Shown here one piece after another: positions 33,501 through 43,029 of a DNA stretch of 51,097 nucleotides. The stretch's first letter is position 1. Every line of letters begins with the position of its first letter. The DNA is taken from positions 64,001 to 115,097 of the forward strand of contig RPFO01001383.1 of NCBI GenBank assembly GCA_009746045.1, given 5' to 3'. The stretch comes from Mesostigma viride (lineage: Eukaryota > Streptophyta > Mesostigmatophyceae > Mesostigmatales > Mesostigmataceae). The notes beneath the pieces are model-generated. The model saw nothing but the letters and a program-made list of their open reading frames with translations. It was not told the DNA's origin and did not search any database. A program made the position numbers and the translations under genes.

Positions 33501-34144
33501 TTAAACCCACTTACTGAAACCTTCCTGAGTTTGACAGTCCTGGACAATCTGCGCATAGGAAAGGGGAGACATTTTTGCAACATCATATTTGCCCAAACCA
33601 AATGCTTTTGGATGCAGCTTGTGACTTTGTACCAAATGTGCCACACGTGGTTCCTGACCAGGTGCATATTTTGGTGCAACAAGTTTGACAGTGGTTGGCT
33701 GTGTGTCAACCGAAGTCTGGAGTGGTACCTGGAAGTGATCAAGGGGAACCCCACCCAGGCCCTGTACCTCAAGCCTATCACAAGAGATGGTGACACCTGG
33801 GTATGAGATAAAGGGATCACCCAACAAGGCATTTCCTGTGTACCCTTCCAATACCTGGTAGGTATACCAAGGATGTTTAGGGTAACCTGACCTTTAACAG
33901 TCAAGCTAGCCTGCCCAGAGAAGTCAGCCACCCTTTGCCATGGGAAAGGCTCTAACTCTAGGTGTGGTACAGCCGATGCAGTGATGATGCTAACCTGAGC
34001 TTGGGTGTCAACTGCGACTAGAGCTGGATTATTGTCGCTGTGACCTGCCCTACTCACTTTGGCTGACCCTGCAGCAGTGTGAGCTTTAGCTCTATGTGCT
34101 GCTTGCAGTATGCGGACCGCTTCTGCTAGCCCATGTTTGGACAT
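33501..34144 (-). pseudogene. Retroelement aspartic protease, between integrase and RT
   Basis: Minus strand. ALVAVDTQAQVSIITAS near 34018-33970 matches the active-site signature of retropepsins (normally DTGA/DSGA; here DTQA). About 75 residues later, after a frame change near 33850, NALLGDPFIS and GVTISC match the C-terminal hydrophobic-LG motif. This protease would cut the polyprotein. In textbook copia elements it lies between gag and integrase; here it follows the integrase C-terminal domain and precedes RT. The Gly-to-Gln change in the active loop probably inactivates it. Confidence 0.6.
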
Positions 34145-34171
34145 GGTGGGTATGGGCTGAGCTGGTACCGC

Positions 34172-35122
34172 TCAAGGTGTGCTTGCTTGCTGACCACCTT
34201 CTTGGTTAGTGCCCTCATTGACAGGCGGTCTAACCTGCTGTGGCTGGCTAGGCTCACTGAGGGTGACCTGGGGTGCACATGCGTTGTGGCTATCAAACTC
34301 ACCTGTGTGTGTTCCAAACAACCACTCACTGGGTACTCCAGAAATACCAGGCAACTGTACAGAGCTGTCGACCGTCACCTCTTCCTCCTCTGCCACGTCT
34401 GACAGTGGAGTGTGATACAATTTTATCCTGTGAGGTGAACACTTGTGCACATGTCCAGTGTCATTGTGTTTCACATGCACAGTCTTGCATGTGCTGGAAA
34501 ACTTAAGGATAGTGGCTGGGCCTAACCATGTCCCAACCTTCCCTAGCCCTGACTCCTTATAGAAGAGAACTACGTCCGCTTCCTTGAAGGATGGGCGTTG
34601 ATGCTTATTGCTTAGCATCCTTGGCTGCCAATCGGCTGGCAGCGTGGGCACGCTGTGCATTGTACACAGCTAATACCTCAGGTGGGTATATCCCAGCCTG
34701 TAACCCATCTGGTGTGATAATACCATAGGGTGTCTGCAGGAGTGGTCGTCTAGTAAGTATCTGGCATAGCTTAGTGGCCCACAGTGCCCTATCAGCGTAT
34801 GACCCACGGTCAGCTAACAGGTTCTCACCTTCTTTGGCTACCTATGTTTTAATAGACCTATGGCCCTCTCAATGATACCCTGTCTCTCATGGTCTTCTAG
34901 CCCAGCCAGGTCTATAGCTTCACAGCCCTCTGCACCAGCAAGGCAACTAAATTGCTGATCTAATAGCAGTGCTTCTACTGGGTAGTACCTGGCTTGTGCT
35001 ATTAATATAGCTCTGTACAATTGGGACTTATCCATACCAGGGGTATGAGGTTCTATTGCTGTGTACCTAGACCATGCGTCCTTTAAAGCCAGATAGGATT
35101 GTTCCATTGATATGGAACACAT
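34172..35122 (-). pseudogene. Ty1/copia integrase, core and C-terminal domain
   Basis: Minus strand. The core segment at 35122-34838 ends with HERQGIIERAIGLLKHR, the catalytic-Glu region (G-x-x-E-R). After stops near 34837 and a frame change, the ORF at 34660-34172 holds a barrel-like C-terminal domain (TWLGPATILKFSS, TVHVKHNDTGHVHKCSPHRI), then an acidic linker. Integrase inserts the cDNA into chromosomes. Interrupting stops mean the copy is inactive. Confidence 0.65.
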
Positions 35123-35210
35123 CCCCGACCACTCTGCCCTTGCACTTGGGTGGTGTAGCTACATGCCACTTAGGGGGTTTGGTTGCATTTATTTGACAGT
35201 GCTGACAGTT

Positions 35211-37017
35211 CTATCTGATCAGCTGACATGCCTTCCTGAGTGCTGTACCTCCCAATGCAGCTGCGACCACCTCTGCACATACCTCATGACCATACAGTAC
35301 GTGCAGTTGCAATGCCAGCTCCTCATAACTGATGTTACTAAAAGCTTGGGTCATGACCCTGGACACCTTGGGTATCAAGGAGGTGAACCTGGGTTCACTG
35401 TCTGAGGTTTCTGTGTAGTACTTCAACACTTTGCCCGCCTTGCTTACAGCCTTGACAGCTGAGCATGAAGGTGGAGAGTGAGAGGTAACAGAATGAACTT
35501 GACATCCTGTCAACACCCTCCCATCCTGTGTTCCTGCCTGGGCAGTGGAGCTGGATATTGGGTGGTGTAGGGGACATGACTCATCATGACACATGTGAGG
35601 GTGTGAGGACTTACATTTGGGGGGCTGCCACGGATCCTTGGTGCACTTGGCAGGGTCCACGTGAGGAGGTCCCAAGCACTTGTGGCAGAGCACCTCCAGA
35701 TCGCCCAAGTGTTCCCTGTGTTTGTGGCACTTGTCCTTGATGTGACCACGACGCCCACAACGTGTGCATTTCAAATCCTTCTTGTGGTTGGAGGACCCAG
35801 CCCCAGAAGTCTTGTTAGTATCCCCCCCTGGGGGGGATGACCTACCCTTCCCCTTCCCCTGCCCCTTGCCCTTGCCCTTGCCCTTGCCCTTGCCCTTGCC
35901 CTTGCCCTTGCCCCTGCCCTTGCCCTTGCTAAGGCTCTTTGCAAACTGACTCATTAGAGTCTTAACCTCAGCCAGCGTAACAGGACGCTTGCCCTTGGCC
36001 TTCCTGGCCTTATTACCCTCCTCGTCTGACTCCTCCCCCCGGGTCCGCTTGACAGCAGGGGGGGAAGAGGTGGAGGGAGGGGGGGCAGAGCCCTGGCACA
36101 GTGGACCCAAAGCTAGCTGAACATAGTCGAGAGCCAATTTCATCGTCTCCCAGTGAGTAGCCAGGCCTGTGGTGATCATGGCAAAGGTGTTTCGATCAAG
36201 GTTGAGTTTCTCTAGCAGGGAGTGCACAAGCCATTTGTGATATAGCTTGCCAACCTCGGGGTGTGCTTTCACAGCAAGGTCCCACTTCTTGATTTCTGCT
36301 ACATAGTTCTGAGTTTCAACCTTATAGTTCTTCACCTAGGTGAACGCAGAGTACATATCAACAGTGGTGGGGGCAGACAGCAAGTCATGCAAGTCACGCA
36401 GAAAACTCTCCCATGGCTCCCTACCCTGGGTATCCTGCCACCTGGGGTACCTTTGCTGATAGATGGACACCAAGTGCTGGATGGATGGGTTGGATTGATG
36501 GAAGAAATCCCCTGCTTGAGTGCCCCAAACCAATTTGTCACATTCAGTTCCTCCCTAGCTAACTTAATTAAGGGAAAGGAGGAGCTGAGCGCCCTGCTGC
36601 CTAGTGTGCCCTTCTGGCAGCCCCCTAACCAAACTCCTGTCCATGGGCCTGTGCTCATTATAAACTGGCCAGAGAGGGTGAAGAAGGAGATGGAGATGAA
36701 GACCTGCTTGGGGATGTGGCAGCATTGGCAGTGGTGGGAGTGCCAGGAGAAGCCTGTGAGTGCCTGCTACGCGATGCTGGCTGAGCTGGGGTGCTGAGTG
36801 CCTGCACCACATGTGCTGGTGAAGATGGTGAGTCCATGCCCCCCTGCACACTCTGCCTCTGTGCCTGCCGCTTGCGTGCCCTAGCTGTCTCCCATTGCAC
36901 AAAGGTGGGGGAGAGGGAAACATCACTTTCATCACTACTGGATAAGCTTGACTGCTGCGCTCCCCCCCCCCCGCTGGCTACCAGTGTGAACACGCAACCA
37001 AGTGGGGAGTAACGCAC
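35211..37017 (-). pseudogene. Ty1/copia gag and pre-integrase region, right copy
   Basis: Minus strand. A Ser/Pro-rich leader (37017-36600) is frameshifted by a 5-bp loss near 36668 relative to the left copy. The gag core follows, interrupted by a TAG at 36336-36338 where the left copy has TGG. The 374-residue ORF at 36335-35211 carries the rest of gag, a Lys-Gly (GGGCAA) run, the zinc knuckle CTRCGRRGHIKDKCHKH, more Cys/His pairs (CHKCLGPPH, MCHDESC), and a segment resembling the GAG-pre-integrase domain (LHVLYGHEV ... CQLIR). This copy continues into integrase, so it is the more complete element of the pair. Confidence 0.75.
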
Positions 37018-38157
37018 CTGCCTCCGCCAAGCACACCTGGTGCAACTGCTGCACCATCCGCACCATTGTGGCCAGGTTCACCCTGATCTTCTTGCCTCTC
37101 AGCAAGGTCTGCAGGGCAGGAAGAAGCGCCTGGCACATCTTCCTGGTAGGCTGCTAAAGCGATGGTTGATCAAGCAGGTGGTACATGACCGCACACAACA
37201 AGCTGGCATACTCAGCCAACTTGTCGTGCAGCCGTTCGCTGGCCACCCCTTGGATGCCATGGTCGCAACGCTGGACTGCACGCCAAAGGGCTGGGTCACG
37301 GAGAGAGACGACGTCATCCCCAGGGATACGTTCCTCGGCTTTCTCCATGTCCACGTCCGTGTCCCGTGGGGGAGCTGGACGATCCTCTGCCACAGCCTGG
37401 GCCGTGGCAGGTTCCTTGCCCCTGGGGGCTCGGGACTGCGATGGGGTGCCGTAGCACCCACCTTCGCTGGGGGGGGGGTAGTGATGGCGTCGGTGTTATC
37501 GGCTCATGCCGACGGGTCCGACTCGGCGGCGGTAGTGCCGTGGGTAGGCGACTTGCGCTTTACATCCGCCCTCCCGGGAGTCGCTGTCGCTGTCGCTGCC
37601 GGGGTGGACGGGGCGCCCGCAGGTGCAGCCGTCTTCGATGCCGCTGCCGTCATGGTTGCTGCCGACGCGGGTGGTGACGCCGTCGCTGCCGCCTGCTGCG
37701 ATGCTGTCGACGTCGCTGCCGATCCAGGGGAAGCTGTGACTGGCCCCCAGCCAACTGGCATGACACTTGGCTGCTTGGGCACCTCCTCTGCCGGCTTGGG
37801 TGGCTTGGCCACCACCGTGGCAGCTGCCACCTGACGCGCCTGGGAGTACATGTCGCTGGCAGGAACGGCCTGCCTCACAGCCAGGTAATACCGTCGGATT
37901 CAAATGGCCACCTGGACGTCAGAGAGTCGACGACCGACGTCCACCACTAGCTCCGATGCTACTGCCTGAACCACGAACTTGGTCAGGACAATCTGGTCTG
38001 TGAGCTTGCTCTCCGCCCGCTACCGCCAGCCCTCGAATGGCAGAAAGATGGGTACATTCCGCACCGGGAGCTTGCATGGGATCTGGCCCCATCCATCAAC
38101 GTACACCTCACCTGCGTCCGTTTGGGACGCAGGCGCCGGGTCCGCGCTGAGCGTCAT
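37018..38157 (-). pseudogene. Retroelement ORF2, right copy
   Basis: Counterpart of 28487-29635. The ATG at 38157 overlaps the ORF1 stop (38154-38157). It carries the same TAG and TGA as the left copy, plus its own differences: a TGA after SDPSA near 37503, and deletions around the run of Gs near 37470. The helical segments (MEKAEERIPGDD, MCQALLPALQTLL) are intact at the residue level. The plus-strand 264-residue ORF at 37040-37834 is its antisense shadow. Confidence 0.4.
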
Positions 38158-38620
38158 GCCTGCCAGCGCTCTTCCCACGGAGGTGTTACCAGACGAAGAC
38201 TTTGTCTAGCCGGAGGGCGCCTTCTCCTAGGAGATGGCGGCACCTCCCCCTCTTCCGAAGAAGAGGATTCCTCTTCCACATGGCGCCCAGGGGCGGGTGG
38301 CGCGAGGTCTGGGGCAACCTCGGACTCGTTACGAGTCCAGGAGCCCCTGTTCCCCGGTGGGGCGGACTTCTCGGCATCGACAGCTTCACGCTGCAGGCGA
38401 GATGGGTCCGCCACCACCATGCGGTATGAGACATTGCAGTCCCGCTGCCGCTGTGGGGAATTTCGAGGAGATGTTCTCCTCGGAGGCGCCGTATATGGCT
38501 GCCTCGTGGTGATGGGGGGCTCCTGTCTGGCAGGAGGCCGACCCCGACCATTGCCTGCCCCGTCCCGTTGGGGTTGGGGCGTGCATTGTTGTTCGAGTCT
38601 GACATTTTCTGAGGCATGGA
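38154..38620 (-). pseudogene. Retroelement ORF1, right copy, frameshifted
   Basis: Begins MPQKMSDSNNNARPNPNGTG just after the LTR-like leader. A one-base loss near 38570 moves the frame; the correct frame resumes at YRMVVADPSRL and runs to 38154. It is otherwise close to the left copy (acidic Ser run, basic Arg run). This copy shows the original start of ORF1, which in the left copy is fused to the viral gene. Confidence 0.45.
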
Positions 38621-38640
38621 TCTTGATCCAAGTTAGATTA

Positions 38641-39009
38641 TGATGAGCGAGGATGATGGTGGGAACTCAGTGCGAGACAGAGAATGCAATGGCGCAAGGG
38701 ATCGGGCGTTCCTTGTCATTATTCACTCCAATAATGGGCACACATTATATGTCGTGACACAGCGTCTCTCACGAGTTCCCTAGGACAACTGTACTATGTA
38801 ACATTTGTCCGCCACGTGTCCAGACTCTAGAGGCTTCTAGATCTTCAGCACCGTTACTACGCCCAACGTCCATCAGACTAGTTGCTGGCTACGTAACTTG
38901 CGTCCACGTTGGTGCGTAGCGCCACAACCGGCGCTCGGCACTGTTATTCAGTCTCCGCCAGAATAACTCCGCTCACATTTTATGTTTCCCCTGTGTGTCT
39001 CCGGCCACA
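38641..39009 (-). mobile_element. Candidate LTR/leader, minus strand, inserted in the ADP-ribosyltransferase gene
   Basis: In minus sense it starts TGTGGCCGGAG, ends GCTCATCA, contains ATAAAATGTGAGC and an ATAATG-rich centre, and is followed 20-30 nt later by the retroelement ORF1 start. TG...CA ends and position suggest a 5' LTR of about 370 bp. About 30 bp of unassigned sequence separates it from the interrupted ADP-ribosyltransferase gene, so the true outer edge may be near 39035. No matching second LTR was found in the window. Confidence 0.45.
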
Positions 39010-39039
39010 AGTCAGCCTCGAGGTATCTCAGCTTACTCC

Positions 39040-40217
39040 AACGCCGGCGTCCCGGGGATGATATGGATGACCTTGAGACAGCAATCCTCTGTGCTGCGCC
39101 CCCACCCGGCGCTCATGTACCTGTTGAACAAAAAATTGATGGCCATTGACGGATACGGAGATTGGGAACGTGTTTCTGTGCACGTCTCTGCGCCCCCTGG
39201 CGGGCATGTTTTAGTCTTCCGTCACGCCCCTGTACCCGATCATTTCCCTGTTGACCACGGGCGATTCCCGCAGAATCGTGAACATCTCCCGCGCGTACTC
39301 CTTCAGCACGTGCTCTCGGATGAAGGTCAGATGCAGGTACTTGCACACCCACTTGGACATCAGGAAGATGATGTCCAAGAGGCGCTCGTCCGACTTCGCG
39401 ATCATCGCGATCATTTCCTTCCACCCCGCCATCTTGACCAGCTCGCCCTTCAGCCTGTTGTCCACAACCAAGGCGACGTTAGGATCTCCCAATCGCTTTG
39501 ACGGGTGTGTCACCAGAGCGGCACGCAACTCGGCGATGTCCGCGCGCTTTCGGCAGATCTTGCCCGGGTCAAGCTCTTGAAATGGCACCCCGTCCACGCC
39601 GTGCCGGGCCAGCCACACCACGCCAGGCCACACGCGGGATTTCACCTCGTAGAAGTGGATGGGGATCGCCGCTTCCTTGTCCTCCACCTCTATTCTTCTG
39701 TTCGTTTCGACCACGTTCCATCCCTGGCTGTTCGTGTATTGTTATCTGTCCCGCGCGTAGTCGTGCAGAAGGATCAGCTGCTGAGGTGACAGCGCACGCA
39801 AGTACTTCAGACAGTCGCCGTACCTTCATGTCGATGAGGTCGGGGATGTCCCCCCTCACGTACCCGGGCATGGTCTGAAACACCGGGTCGAGGAGATCGT
39901 GACGAAACGTCTTTATTTCCAGCGTGTCTGACTCCCATTTCGGGGGATACGCCAGTATCATGAGCGATCGATGATACAACAACCACCCCAGTCTAGGGAA
40001 CTCTAGCAGCTTGACCCCGGTCTCGAACACGGACACGCGGTCGTACGGTGCGTTTTCTTCGGCCTCGCAGATTCCCCTGTGCGTTGGGTCCGCGTATCTC
40101 GAGTCGCGCTCCTCTCTCGACTCTCAGCCTGTTGAACTTGTCTATCCACCTCTTCTTTGCCTTGTCGGTCAGGGCAGCATTTTTTGTGACCAGCACAAAA
40201 TAATCTCGATAAAGCAT
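39040..40217 (-). pseudogene. ADP-ribosyltransferase, piece 3: N-terminus through the YRG motif
   Basis: Minus strand from the ATG at 40217 (MLYRDYFVLVTKNAALTDKA). It is coding-like throughout but broken: a frame change near 40110, one near 39830, a TAA at 39211 and a frame change between 39210 and 39146. It carries YRGVTED near 39230, matching the first conserved motif of R-S-E ADP-ribosyltransferases (Arg that binds NAD+), then MSAGWGRST near 39110. The catalytic QxE loop is absent because the gene stops at 39040 beside an LTR-like segment; the matching 3' part survives at 19290-19692. The start codon abuts that of the divergent gene on +. The host-range and target of the enzyme cannot be told. 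No intron is seen. Confidence 0.6.
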
Positions 40218-40221
40218 GAAA

Positions 40222-40828
40222 ATGGCTCGAACAGCGCGGACACGACCTGCCAGAAGCTTTCATAAGTTGAGAGCCACAGACGAAGCGCTCGATAAGAACA
40301 AAGACACGCCAGAAAAAAATGCGCCCGAACAGCACTCTTTCGATCCGTGGGAAGAACCTGCGAACAGGTCTATTTTTTTGAACGGACAAGAATACCCTCT
40401 GCACTTCAATGCAACCCGGTGGGGGGGGGTCTGTCGATGTCACGATACCCTTTCCGAAGGGGTATCCCAAGACACCGATCCAGGAAGGAGGTCTTGACGT
40501 TCTGGGTGTACTAAATACATCAAATAAGGGTGACGGAAAGATATACTACGGCACTTTTTACATGTACACCTCACCCCACATGAGAGGTGGGGATCGCGCC
40601 CTTCCTGAAGAGCGAGATGCAGCTGGGCCGCTAGCTAGAGAGATGTTTGGACGTGCTACCGAGGCGAACGGGAAATACTTATCAGACCCCGAACACGGCA
40701 TGGTCTGGCTCACCGCATCTGCTAGAGGAAAAGCCGACCCATCGATACTTGCCTCCGAAGAGTACGCTTTGGGGGAAATAGAAAAGTATCCCGGAACGGC
40801 AACAAAAGGGTCATCCGCAAACACATGA
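40222..40828 (+). pseudogene. Virus-type gene B, one frameshift in a G9 run
   Basis: The ATG at 40222 (MARTARTRPARSFHKLRATD; an in-frame ATG at 40216 is also possible) opens a frame through FDPWEEPANRSIFLNGQEYP. At the run of nine Gs (40421-40429) the coding signal moves by one and continues as VDVTIPFPKGYPKTP, YGTFYMYTSPHMRGGD and WLTASARGKADPS to a TGA at 40826. It is about 200 residues with a basic N-terminus and no domain I recognise. It is head-to-head with the ADP-ribosyltransferase (starts within about 5 bp) and overlaps gene C by ATGA. A homopolymer indel could be a sequencing error, in which case the gene is intact. Confidence 0.5.
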
Positions 40829-40995
40829 GCGCAGGGTATCCGGTCGATGTCCGAAAGGAAGCGAGCAGCAAACAGAAAAATGCTATACTTGTGGAATACT
40901 ACATGAAACTCGGATTAGATGTATTGGCAGGCAGAGCTCTCAGTTTCCCACTTCAGGAGATGGGAACTTTTTACCTCCCGAACAGCCACCCCTGA
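40825..40995 (+). CDS. Small virus-type gene C (56 residues)
   Basis: The ATG at 40825 overlaps the gene B stop as ATGA, a compact arrangement typical of viral or prokaryotic genomes rather than nuclear genes. The product starts MSAGYPVDVRKEASSKQKNA and ends YLPNSHP, with a TGA at 40993. It is intact and too short for domain assignment. It forms a tandem pair with gene B. Confidence 0.4.
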   Translation: MSAGYPVDVRKEASSKQKNAILVEYYMKLGLDVLAGRALSFPLQEMGTFYLPNSHP

Positions 40996-41697
40996 ACAAT
41001 GAGGCTAGAGGAGAAGGGATGGGACCGGCACCAGCCAACCAGAAGAATAAAGGGCTCCCCATGGCCCTACAATAAAGCAGTACGGTGTCCTATTCAATTA
41101 ACAATTAATTAACAACAAATATCCATTGCCTATTCAACTTAAATAGCAAAACCAGCAGTAAATAGGGGGTTACCTTGCGAAGCCGTAGGGTGGGTGGGTT
41201 TGTGGGTGGGCAGGTAGGTGGGGTCAGGGTAGGGTGAGGGGCCACTGTAAATTCCACCGCACCAACTGCATAGGTAGAGCAACCAGGTATGCGTGGAGGG
41301 GAGTTTCTTACATGTGTGTGCACTATGTATGAGCGCCAAGCGACGCGATGGTTCTTGTCACAACAAGATTGTTTGGACGGAACAGTGTATCTACTGCCAT
41401 GAACTTGAGGTATATCGGTTGAAGCCCTGTCAATTTTGCGCCTTGGTATCATTCCACTTTGGAAATCTAGGTGCGGATGTTAGGCAGCCGGCTGATAAAA
41501 AAACCATCTTTGGCCGGCCGGGCCGCCCCTTTTGAGCCTCCGGTGTGAGGTCAGAGCGTATAAAAGTGCATCGCTACTGGCTGATGAGGACTCACGTGAA
41601 CTTCATGAACGGAATGCATTCGCGCTGCCTCCCTGGCTATGCTTTCTCCTTGTTAACACTTGCATGCACGATTTGCACTGTTTGTCCCTGCCCACAG
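40996..41697 (+). other. Right edge of the 24-kb interruption
   Basis: AT-rich sequence with AATTAACAATTAATTAACAA near 41097, then a (GGTG)n-like patch at 41188-41240. LRR-type intron sequence resumes at about 41560 (GCATCGCTACTGGCTGATGA). The insertion boundary therefore lies between 40996 and 41560. Confidence 0.6.
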
Positions 41698-41769
41698 GGA
41701 GCTGTCCTTGAACAGCCTGAGCGGTGTTATCCCGCCGGAGCTGGGGTCACTAGCCTCCCTGCAGCAGCT
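41698..41769 (+). CDS. LRR gene exon: first after the interruption
   Basis: 72 nt between CCCACAG and GTAAGTC, phase 2-2. It encodes ELSLNSLSGVIPPELGSLAS followed by LQQL. Its sequence, splice sites and upstream intron are of the same type as the exons before 17439, so the array was continuous before the insertion or rearrangement. Confidence 0.9.
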
Positions 41770-42007
41770 GTAAGTCAAATGGGCTGTGCCAGCCGCTACC
41801 GTGCTAGGCATTCCCAGGTGTCTACTCATCAGTAGCCCACAAATGCTGGCTCGGAAATGTGGAAGCAGGGGAGAATGTTGGTCATTTTGACTGCTCGCTG
41901 CAATGTTTTGCATGGTTGACCTTTCAAGTTGGGCACAATCAATAAAACGACGTAGCAGATTGTTCCCTTATAAGACGACATGTATCATTCCAGTGTCACA
42001 ATAGTAT

Positions 42008-42445
42008 AGTCAAGTGTTGTAGACGTGGCATAGTATAGTATTGTAGCGTGGCATAGTATAGTACTATAGACGTGGCATAGCATAGTATTGTAGACGTGGC
42101 ATGGTATAGTATTGTAGCGTGGCATAGTATAGTATTGTAGCGTGGCATAGTATAGTATTGTAGACGTGGCATAGTATAGTATTGTAGATGTAGCATAGTA
42201 TAGTATTGTAGACGTGGCATGGTATAGTATTGTAGATGTAGCATAGTATAGTATTGTAGACGTGGCATAGTATAGTATTGTAGATGTAGCATAGTATAGT
42301 GTTGTAGACGCGGCATAGTATAGTATTGTAGACGCGGCATAGTTTAGTATTGTATATGTGGCATGGTATAGTGTTGTAGACGCGGCATAGTATAGTATTG
42401 TATATGTGGCATGGTATAGTATTGTAGATGTAGCATAGTAGTATA
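42008..42445. repeat. Minisatellite, 24-25-bp unit, about 18 copies
   Basis: Units resemble TAGACGTGGCATAGTATAGT followed by ATTG, with variants lacking GAC or with GATGTAGC. It sits in the intron between LRR exons 41769 and 42958. ORFs through it (Met-Pro-Arg-Leu-Gln-Tyr-Tyr-Thr repeats on -) are artefacts. Confidence 0.95.
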
Positions 42446-42957
42446 GTAGTATTTACAAGTGCAGCCGCGGGACTTGAAGCCTCTGAAGGTCATGCTGTTT
42501 GGCCTAGCTATACCATTGGCAAGCGCACTTCTCTTAATTGGCTGGTGCCGCGAACATGCCAGGGTGCATTCTCACGACCTTGTGAGTAGCTAACAAGGGC
42601 GTGGTAGTGATCACCATTAAGCAAACGTGAAATGGGCGGTTGGGCATCTTAACTGCTTTGCCGTATGGGTATGGTTAACATTCTTTCTTGGGCTTATTAC
42701 CGCTGCGGCAATCATGGCCAACCCTTTTGCTAGTTCTCATTGTCTGATAGCTTACTTGATAGAAATTATCGATGAAACAGGGAAGGGTCAACTTAGCTCC
42801 CCAGGGTAGGGTTGCACATCAGCACCTACCCCCCTGTATCATACTGACCAAGGTGCCGCAGCGTGACCTCATGCATTTCACGTCCCTCCTCCTGGCTCTG
42901 CTTACTCCTTGATGACATGTGCCATATGCATGATGCCCTGCTTGTCCCTGCCTATAG

Positions 42958-43029
42958 GTACCTATTCATTAACAACCTAAGTGGTGCCATCCCACCAGAG
43001 CTGGGGTCTTTATCCTCCCTGCAGTTCCT
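42958..43029 (+). CDS. LRR gene exon: 24-residue LRR
   Basis: 72 nt between CCTATAG and GTAAGTC, phase 2-2. It encodes YLFINNLSGAIPPELGSLSS followed by LQFL. The upstream intron shares blocks with the intron before 17368, including CTTGAAGCCTCTGAAGGTCA and GCCAGGGTGCATTCTCACGA. Confidence 0.9.

Larger units (their letters stand above)
35625..40120 (-). repeat. Right arm of inverted duplication 2
   Basis: Mirror of 27181-31135, in the same element order on the minus strand: viral gene, (extra 670 bp), ORF1, ORF2, gag. The gag repeat is shorter (35860-35932). The copia pol genes (32.0-35.2 kb) form most of the spacer between the arms. Confidence 0.88.

Noticed and set aside
20309-36338. UAG recoding as the explanation of the repeated TAGs
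   Set aside because: Paired copies show Tyr at one TAG position and Trp at two others, and TAA and TGA also interrupt genes here, so decay is more likely.
37040-37834. 264-residue + strand ORF
   Set aside because: Antisense shadow of retroelement ORF2, whose minus-strand frame matches the left copy and is better conserved.
27181-40217. An active ADP-ribosyltransferase encoded in this window
   Set aside because: No single piece has all three motifs, each has frame breaks, and the pieces lie on different strands; the window holds only remnants.
40003-40470. 155-residue minus ORF opposite gene B
   Set aside because: Shadow of gene B and of the ADP-ribosyltransferase N-terminus in another frame.
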